64,000 bases of DNA, taken from assembly GCF_018143015.1 (NCBI RefSeq), contig NC_054749.1, forward strand, positions 33,846,911 to 33,910,910, written 5' to 3'. The translations under genes and the position numbers were made by a program. The notes beneath the pieces are model-generated. The model was not told the origin of the DNA and made no database searches. It saw nothing but the letters and a program-made list of their open reading frames with translations. Shown in pieces: positions 50,877 through 64,000 of this stretch. The first letter of the stretch is position 1; each line of letters starts with the position of its first letter. Source of the stretch: Lytechinus variegatus (Eukaryota; Echinodermata; Echinoidea; Temnopleuroida; Toxopneustidae).

Positions 50877-51364
50877 TAATGGTTTCAAGTAATACAAGTG
50901 ATCTGAATCGCATGTTGGTTTCGCATCCAGTTCCTTTCATGAAAGATCAAATTGAAAATATCAAGTTATAGGCTTTATATTCATGTCACAACTACCAAAC
51001 CAGTCACATGCTGACAGACAGACAGACAAAGAGAATACCATAATACAATCGGTCGGTTTGGAGTCCGTTTCGCGAGTGTGACTGATCCGAATGCAACATC
51101 AATCAAAATAGACATAAAAAACGATTTAAGCAGGGTATTTTTTTCTTCAAGAGGTCAAGGGGTTCAATTTTGACTCAACACCAGTTGATTCGAATGAAAA
51201 CTGTAACATCAAACAAGTATGATGATGTATGGTGCAAAATAAAAAAAGTGTAAAAATAAAAAAATGAATCATTCTCGAGAACTAATCTCAGGTGACAACT
51301 CCCACCGGAGAACAATATCCCCCACTCCCTGGCAGACAACGCCCCCACCGAGAATGCCCCCACC

Positions 51365-52871
51365 CAGTGGCGTAACTACGGGGGGCACGTGCCCCCCCCC
51401 CAATCGGCTGGCCAAAAAAAAACGGGGAAAAGGAGAAAAGAGGGAAAAAAGGAAGAGAAACGTAATGGGGGAAAGAAGAAATTGTTGTTTATCATAGTGT
51501 TATATCATATTATGTTATATAACATAAGAAGCATTTTTTCACAACTTTATGAAACATTATTTGCTTAATTGTGTCTTCATTGTTCCTGGTGCTCGCATAG
51601 ACTTTTTAACGAGATATATAGACCTGTACTAAAGCCTCCCGTTTTCAAATCAATATACAACAAAATAATATATTTCCTCGCAATTAGAGTTATTATTGTT
51701 TTAAGTAGTGATATATTCTTCTTTTTCATGACTACTGAAAGTTATTGCCCTATTTTAAGGTCTTAATATAAAACATTTCCTGTCCATGCTAACGTTCGCA
51801 TTAGTGGATTGGTGAGATTTCTGCTCTTCATGAACTCCTAAAATCAGTCCTTATAATGTCAATTTTTCTGATCTGAATATCAAAAAATTTTAGCTCGCGC
51901 TTCGCGCTCGCATCATTTGGTTAGTGAAATACGTGGGGTCTTAGTGAATTCCTGCAAACAAGCCTTGGAATGCCCCTCTTCATGTCTGAATTTCCTAGAT
52001 TTTCAGCTCGCGCTTCGCGCTCGCAGTATTTCATTAGTGAGATGCGTATAATAATCATGATTACAATGACTTCAAAAAGTGCTCCATGTGTTTTGATGTA
52101 ATTCTAACAAAATCAGCAAGCGCTTGGCACTCGCATTAGATGACTATGGTGAGATATGTATACTCTGACTTAATGGATTCGTAACTATAGTCCTTAAAAT
52201 ATCCATGTTTGTGGTCAATATATACAAAAATTTCAGCTCGCGCTTCGCGCTCGCACCATTTGGTTAGTCAAATACGTAGGGTCTTAGAGAATTCCTACAA
52301 ACAACCCTTAGAATGCCCCTCTTCAGGTCTATATTTCCTCAATTTTCAGCTCGCGCTTTTGCGCTTGCATGCAGTATTTGATTAGTAAGATGCGTATGAT
52401 AATCATGATTACATGACTACAAAAGGTGCTTCATGACTGTGTTTAGATGTAATTCTAACAAAATCAGCAAAGGATGGCAATAGCATTAGATGACTATGGT
52501 GAGATATTTATACTCTTAATGGATTCTAAAATATAATCCTTAAAATTTCCTTGTTTAGGGTCAGTATACACAAAAAATTTTTGCTCGCGCTCCGCACTCG
52601 CATTGTTTGTTTAGCGAGACAGTTAAGTATCATGATTACAAAACAATTCGCTTATAATGTCAATTTTTAGCCCTCAATATCAAAAATTTTCAGCTCGCGC
52701 TTCGCGTTCGCATTATTTAATCAGTGAGAGATCCGTTTGATGGCACTGCATGTTTTAAAATATCTCTATTAGGTCAGTATACCTGACAACTGCGGGCGCT
52801 TCGCGCGCTCCCTAGGTGACCCGAAATTTTTGCTGGTGCTCCCCAATGCCGTGACCCACGGTACGCCACTG
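51365..52871. mobile_element. hAT-like element with GC-palindrome units, 1,507 bp
   Basis: Ends CAGTGGCGTAACTACGGGGG and CACGGTACGCCACTG. Perfect 8-bp target duplication CCCCCACC (51357-51364 and 52872-52879). Six or more units with AGCTCGCGCTTCGCGCTCGC lie near 51893, 52006, 52235, 52348, 52582 and 52691. Spacers of two types alternate (TTGGTTAGTGAAATACG and TATTTCATTAGTGAGATGCG), so the units amplified in pairs. Confidence 0.88.
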
Positions 52872-52879
52872 CCCCCACC

Positions 52880-53640
52880 CCTCCAGATATATACCTTTCC
52901 CAGCAATTTACTATGATTCGGTCAGAGACAACTCCAATTCCAATCGAAGGACTTCCCTTCATGATTAAATTACTACCCTAGGTGATGACTCCAGCATTAT
53001 TAATTCACTGGGACGATTCTCCATCCAATTTCTCCTCGTATATACAAAATTTATCACACTGAATGGAACAGAGATGAACTTATTCATAGATTATTTTGAA
53101 ACCAATATTATCCAGGTGTCGTATAGAAACAATAAAAGGCCAATCAGAAGGCAGAATCTTGTATATTTTGGGGTAAGAATTTTTGCACCTGCAGGAGACG
53201 GGATCCAAAATGACAAGCAAACAAAGAAATATCATCACTCCTTAATTGCTATTGGAACCAGTGAGGAAGGAGTCCATCGCGCTATAATGGACAAGACAGT
53301 GCACGCAAGCTGTGGAGTTTAAGCGTCCAACGCATAGAGATACCTACGAAAGGACAAAATTATATGATCGACATTGTGTTCCAAAAAGCTAATCTACATA
53401 ACTACTTTTAAAATGTGGACCAATTTTGGAAGAGAAAAATCATAACCCGATGATGAGAATGGGTACCGAAGTACAAACCAAGGGTGGAAGGAGACCGATC
53501 CAATACAAAACATTTACCGACCTATCAAACCTTTTCTTTTAATCTAAGCTAATTCATAAACTGGTTGATAGGACTCATTATAGAAAATGAAATAAATGAG
53601 GTCGAGAAGATCACAGATTGACAGAATAGATACAGATACA
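52880..53640. other. No gene seen
   Basis: AT-rich sequence with one 82-codon frame (53074-53322) that lacks recognisable motifs or convincing splice sites. Confidence 0.35.
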
Positions 53641-53643
53641 GTA

Positions 53644-53887
53644 CACTGTAAAAACTGTGGTGTTAAAACTGACACCAATCGGTGTTAATAGAGGACCACA
53701 CCCTGAGGTGCTAAAATTACACCCCATGCAGAGATTAAACATAACACCAAAGATTATAAATGTAACAACAAAAGATGTTGTAATAACACCTATAGGGGTA
53801 AAACTAACACCACCAATTTAACACCGGTGTAAAATAACTGGTGTGGTCCTCTATGTACACCGGTTAACACCACAGTTTTTGCTGTGT
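53644..53887. mobile_element. Foldback MITE of the GGTGTTA family, copy 2 (opposite orientation)
   Basis: Ends CACTGTAAAAACTGTGGTGT and GTGGTG-type inverse closing in GCTGTG. Reads as the reverse complement of copy 1. TA lies on both sides, which may be a 2-bp duplication. Confidence 0.8.
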
Positions 53888-54060
53888 ACATACCAAAAGC
53901 TTGGGGCCATCTTCAGATTTAAAAGAAAATCATACAAAAAACTGAATTCTGCATGTATTGATACTGAATGTGCTAGCTATGGCTGTTCAGTCACATCACA
54001 CATACATTTTTCAACCTGTTTTGACTGCTTTTCTGTCAAACCCCAGTCGGTTTCATAATT

Positions 54061-54605
54061 CAAATTTTATGCATACCTTTAAACTTTAAAGGTATGTATA
54101 AAATTTGAATGTAAATATTTATTTTGGACAACCAGAAAGCCTGTCAGATGCTTGTCCGACATAGCAATAAATGATATATGTCAACCTGTGGACTGTCAAC
54201 GTCCCTGAAACGTCGAGATTTCTCTCCAGTTCCTGCTCTACAAGTTACAACTTCACTTAGCCAACTCTAGCCAGCCTTCTCTCATCTACCCAATCTTTTC
54301 TCTTCCTCCAACATGTCCAACTCAAACAGCCTTCTATACTCTAGTCTCTCACCCTGCCCACTTCTCAAACTTTCCGCTCTTCCTGGTTTACAATCCTAAA
54401 GATACTCTGCTTTCTTTTTCTCTTCCACCTCTATCCACACGGTGTCACCGATTGTTTATGCTACCAAGCAAACATCTGCTAGAATCAAGTTTGCATTGTT
54501 GCTATGTCAGACAAGCCTTTGACAAACTTTCAGGTTGTAAAAACAACCTTTACTTGAAATATATTCAAATTTTAATGCATACCTGTAAAGATCATATAGT
54601 ATGCA
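54061..54605. mobile_element. Inverted-repeat element of about 0.5 kb
   Basis: The left segment 54095-54170 (AAATTTGAATG ... TGTCCGACATAGCAAT) is inverted at 54497-54590 (TTGCTATGTCAGACAAGCC ... TTCAAATTTTAATGCATAC). At the left edge a separate palindrome, GCATACCTTTAAA / CTTTAAAGGTATG, spans 54070-54098. The middle is pyrimidine-rich and unpaired. Confidence 0.6.
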
Positions 54606-54616
54606 TAAGATATGAA

Positions 54617-54855
54617 CACAGCAAAAACTGTGGTGTTAACCGGTGTACATAAAGGACCACACCAGTTATTTTACACCGGTGTCAAATTGGTGGTGTTAGT
54701 TTTACAACTATAGGTTTTATTACAACACCTATGGTTGTTACATTTACACTCTTTGGTGTTATGTTCAATCTCTAGGGTGTAATTTTAACACCTCAAGGTG
54801 TGGTCCTCTATTAACACCAATTGGTGTCAGTTTTAACACCACAGTTTTTACAGTG
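54617..54855. mobile_element. Foldback MITE of the GGTGTTA family, copy 3
   Basis: Same orientation and layout as copy 1, from CACAGCAAAAACTGTGG to TTTTTACAGTG. It abuts the 0.5-kb inverted-repeat element. Confidence 0.8.
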
Positions 54856-55544
54856 AATAAAGTGACTGGAGTTTGAGAGTAGTGCAATAAAAACCTGTTG
54901 GAAGCAGGCTTGTGTGATGTTGCATAGCCCATTCAGTATCAACCCATGCTTATTATGCAGAATGCAGTTTTATGTATGATTATCTTATAAATCTGAGGGT
55001 GGCTCCAAACTTTTGGCCTGTACTGTAGATGAATAGATAGATTAACACATTTATGTTTAGAGAGAGATAGAGATTTATCAATAAATGAAAAATTATCGAC
55101 TAGTAAAATTCCAAAATGAGTAAAAAAAAAAAAAGATAAACCACTGCCTATTTTACTCACTCATCCAACTCAACATCAGCAAGTTGAATAAAGAAAAGGA
55201 AATTAATTAAAGAACAGTATATGCAGATCCTGGATATCCAGATAATTTCTTCACACCCGGATGTGTAAGTGGTATAGGTCAGGGGGGTTATATCCGTGAA
55301 TGTTGTCGAGGTAATTCTGAATTCAAATTTCAGGACTATGATCAACATGATTTCCTGAGGAAGTTATAACCGGGATAACCACATTTTACAGTTAAGGTCA
55401 CACGATGATATACTAAATATATTATCACTGATATCACTTTTTTATGCAGCTTTTTTTTAAGGGCGAAGTTGTGTTTAGGCAGCTGAAATTCATATAATTT
55501 GAATATTTCAAACTTCAAATATTAAAATGCATATAAGTACGCTG

Positions 55545-55640
55545 TAAATATGGTAAAAAAAAATGAAGCGCTTGTATGGTGACTGCACTGTATATAAGTG
55601 CTAAATTAGCACTTCATTTTTTTTTCTACAGTGTAACATA
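55545..55640. mobile_element. Short copy of the AATGAAGTGC palindromic family
   Basis: AAAAAATGAAGCGCTTGTAT at the left and AATTAGCACTTCATTTTTTT at the right, closing in CTACAGTGTA. It is shorter than the copies at 59374 and 59991. Confidence 0.55.
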
Positions 55641-56519
55641 TAACAACTTTTTTTTTCATTCATATAAACATTTACTTTCTTCCGCTTCCCCAAAATTTCA
55701 CAAAATTCAGCTTGTCATAAAAAGATAGGCCTGGCTTGTTTACAGAAGACGTTATTGGATACAAACTTGAATCATGATCGATTCAAATTTCGCTCAGTAG
55801 GTTTTCTTCTCCGGTTAGAATTCTTTGCAAACATAAAATGTACGAAATTGTGAAAATTCATGATCTTGTACGCAAATGATTTTTTTCCTTTGACTTTTAA
55901 TATTTTTTTTGTTCTTTCTTGGACCCTGTAATATAATGATAGTATAGTGATTAGTCCGATTTCTACGATTTATATGCATTGAAAATGATTGAATAGTTGA
56001 TTATGATGAACTGGTTTAAATTTACCAGCATTGTGCGTGGATGATTTTATCTATTATTGAAATAAACCTCATGTTGAACGAGCTCTCTATTGGTAAAACA
56101 TACCCAGTAATCCAAAGAAGCATAACAATATTTGAAAATTATAATTTTATATTACCGACAGGTTAAGAAATAAATTTCATGAATTTTGAAATTCCAAAAT
56201 ATAAAGTTAAAAGAAAATATTTTAAATAAGCAATAATGTTTTAATAATGTCGGTAGGATGGCATTTGGTTGCTTTCTTTGAAATGTTGTCACAGAAAAAA
56301 TAATAAAAAGGGGGCCTATAAAACTCCCTGTGGTACCCTTCTTTCTCCATGATGAAAATCCTGGCGCCTTCTAAATCAGCAGGTTAATGTGAGTTTTAGT
56401 ATTGATAGCTAATTGAAATATAATACAACGTTTCACAGTCTTGTAGTCACAGAATTAAAATAAACATCCCAGACTCTCTACGAGGGGGGGGGGGATTGAT
56501 GATGCCCCCCCCCCTCATA

Positions 56520-57050
56520 ATGGGGGCGTCGTGGTATAGTGGTTACGACTTTCGTCTTTCAATCTGAAGGACGTTGGTATGATTCCAAGCCATGCACAGC
56601 AAAAACTGTGGTGTTAACTGGTGTACATAGAGGACCACACCAGTTATTTTACACCGGTGTTAAATTGGTGGTGTTAGTTTTACACCTATAGGTTTTATTA
56701 CAACGCCTATGGTTGTTACATTTACACTCTTTGGTGTTATGTTCAGTCTCTATAGGGTGTTATTTTAACACCTCATGGTGTGGTCCTCTATCAACACCAG
56801 TTGGTGTCAGTTTTAACACCACATTTTTTACAGTGTGGCGTGTTATCCTTCAGCAAGAAATTTACCCACAATGTGCTGCACTCAACCCAGGAGAGGTAAA
56901 TGGGTAACGGCATGAAGTAATTCCTAAAAAGCTGTGCGCACCGGAATTGGTAGACTGGTTTAGCCGGTTTGATATAGGAGCGTCTTGAGCACCTAGAAAG
57001 GTGGATACGTGCGCTATACACTGAAATCCTATATTTTTATTATAAACATA
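56520..57050 (+). mobile_element. tRNA-derived SINE interrupted by a MITE
   Basis: The head 56521-56594 has a tRNA-like A box (TCGTGGTATAGTGGTTACG) and a weak B box (GGTATGATTCC). After the MITE, the body resumes with CAAGAAATTTACCCACAATG, then GCACTCAACCCAGGAGAGGT, then GCGCTATACACTGAAATCC. I recall similar bodies from SINEs of marine invertebrates; family name not assigned. Confidence 0.7.
56595..56836. mobile_element. Foldback MITE of the GGTGTTA family, copy 4, nested in the SINE
   Basis: Starts CACAGCAAAAACTGTGG and ends TTTTTTACAGTG, same orientation as copies 1 and 3. It separates the SINE's tRNA-like head from its body, so it is younger than the SINE insertion. Confidence 0.8.
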
Positions 57051-57872
57051 ATTACATGGTATGCGATGGCGAGAAAAAAAACGAAGTGGAAGTGCCAAAG
57101 TATATTTTTTGTATGTGGGGGGGGGGGGAGATGAGGGGGGGGGGGTGATAAGCCCAGGTTGATTCAAATAACTCCTCTAAGAAATAAAGGAAAGGTAATA
57201 GCTCCTAGTAGGCTAAGGGGCGGAATGATAAGTTTTATCATGTTTATTACAGCATGGTATTGTCCTGTTGCCAACAAATTATTATTCTTGTTTTCATTGC
57301 CTCTACTCAGTTCCTTACTATACTTCCCTATCTACCCCCCCCCTTCATTGCAATGACCACACCCTGATTCGAAATGGCAACATAAGAGAGACATAAAATA
57401 TTCATTTTATTTCATTGTGGGATGAGGAAAGCAAAGCTAGTAAACAAACCATTAACTATTTCTCCACATAGGTTCATATAAGATTTGATAAAATCCCTAA
57501 AAAGTGTTAAAACACATAATTTTCATGGCTTTGTTATTCAAAGATCACCAAATGTCCTCTAGTTCTGAGAATAAGATGATATGTTTTTCAGCTCATTTTC
57601 TCGGTATACACAGGGGGCCTGAAACTCAGACTACTCTGAAACTTAGCTGCAGCAACAGTGATGATAGGTATTCTTGGGCAACTATAAGTCCCCATAAAAT
57701 GATAAAAGGATTAATGATATACTCGGCTTATCTGAAGCAGTATGCTCTTAATTCGTGTTCATGTGATGAAAAATTCTCAGATACGTGCATCATTTATTTC
57801 ATATTTTATTTCTATATTTCTATGTATGACGTCATTGTAGACACGGGTGAGGGAGAACTCCCCGATAATGAC

Positions 57873-58193
57873 CAGGGGCCGATTGCACGAAAGAGTCTTT
57901 GCAAGAACCGTTTTTCATGTCGCCCATTTTTTACGATGCGCCATGTGAAACGCATTTTAAATAAATTATCTGCAAACATATGTTATTCGTCCGTCTTTGT
58001 CTTGTCAAAGTCTTTGTTTATAAAATGTTATATAATTTATCATGAAATTGTATAAAAATTGATTGAAAAGCTAGCTAACGAATTGTATTTGTTCATTATA
58101 AATTTCAAAAATATCCAACTTATAGCACATTATAAAAGACAGACGACACGAAAGACGATCCTTGCCAAGACCCTTTCGTGCAATCGGCCCCTG
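57873..58193. mobile_element. MITE with CAGGGGCCGATTGCACGAAA ends, 321 bp
   Basis: The left end CAGGGGCCGATTGCACGAAA and the right end TTTCGTGCAATCGGCCCCTG are perfect 20-bp inverted repeats, with GTCTTTGCAAG / CTTGCCAAGAC inside. The interior is AT-rich. It lies 250 bases upstream of the glycosyltransferase 2 start codon. The target duplication is not clear. Confidence 0.8.
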
Positions 58194-58443
58194 AACTTAG
58201 TGGTGTGTGGTATCATGTGGTCTGATTTGGGATTTAACACCCTCATGGGGCAAACTGGTGTTTAGATTAACTCATCTATATTCAGTAGTTGTAGGCCTAA
58301 TAACTTTCGCATATATTGTTAACATTTTCATTCTCTCTTCGCCCATGCATTATTCTTCCTGCTCTTTGACTACACTCGACCTGAAGCAAGACGTAACAAC
58401 TATAGCTCCATGATCGTCATCATCTCAAACAAGACTCTTCATC

Positions 58444-63805
<5,362 letters not shown>

Positions 63806-64000
63806 TTTGGAAAACATATTAAGATAAGCAAAAGGACTGACTAGATCAGAACCCCGAGAACCTCTGACGCGCAGTGACGTCATCATCAGACTTAAAGGGA
63901 AATCCAACCCAAATAAAAACTTGTTTTTATAAGGAAAAGAAAAATCAGACAAGTTGATAGGTGAAAGTTTGAACAATATTGGACAAACAAAAAGAAAGAT

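Noticed and set aside
57504-58055. 183-codon plus-strand frame
   Set aside because: Its second half is a MITE and its first half has no recognisable motif or codon bias.

Overview
The window looks like AT-rich nuclear DNA of a marine invertebrate. An echinoderm, perhaps a sea urchin, is my best guess. The guess rests on intron-containing genes, a dense load of small non-autonomous DNA transposons, tRNA-derived SINEs, and arrays built on the palindromic word GCGAGCGCGAAGCGCGAGC. I could not test it by a search. Most long open frames come from simple repeats, not genes.

Four host genes can be supported by exon reading, with matching splice phases. (1) Minus strand, 843-5735: the 5' part of a beta-1,4-galactosyltransferase-like gene, a type II membrane protein whose catalytic exons lie off the left edge. 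(2) Minus strand, 12101-14801: a two-exon Myb/SANT-like DNA-binding protein with a C-terminal coiled coil. (3) Plus strand, 35370-46486: a three-exon type II Golgi-type glycosyltransferase of the Nucleotid_trans (GT77-like) group with an intact DAD metal-binding motif. (4) Plus strand, 58444-63805: a paralogue of (3) with the same phase-1 intron placement. Its DxD motif has become STD and its C-terminus is short, so it is probably a pseudo-enzyme or a decaying copy.

The rest is mostly mobile and repetitive DNA. 1-11.6 kb holds LINE scraps, an 0.85-kb (CTA)n tract and foldback elements. 16.4-23 kb holds hAT-like elements and a foldback. 23.5-31.8 kb is an 8.3-kb composite of tandem arrays (GC-palindrome units, a truncated LINE, a higher-order minisatellite and a 0.94-kb polypyrimidine tract), flanked by an imperfect 22/21-bp direct repeat. 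36.5-44.8 kb, inside intron 1 of gene 3, is an 8.29-kb foldback element with a 7-bp target duplication. Its arms carry about 20 copies or variants of the RFX X-box-like word GTTGCCATGGCAAC, and its centre carries inverted arrays of a CCAAGATGGC word. 47-53 kb holds two large hAT-like elements with perfect 8-bp target duplications and a LINE nested in a MITE. 53.6-60.2 kb holds several foldback families, some nested in SINEs or in each other.

How the genes relate: (1), (3) and (4) encode predicted Golgi type II glycosyltransferases. (3) and (4) are a tandem duplicate pair, and nothing shows that they work with (1). No retrovirus-like, LTR or Polinton element was recognised.
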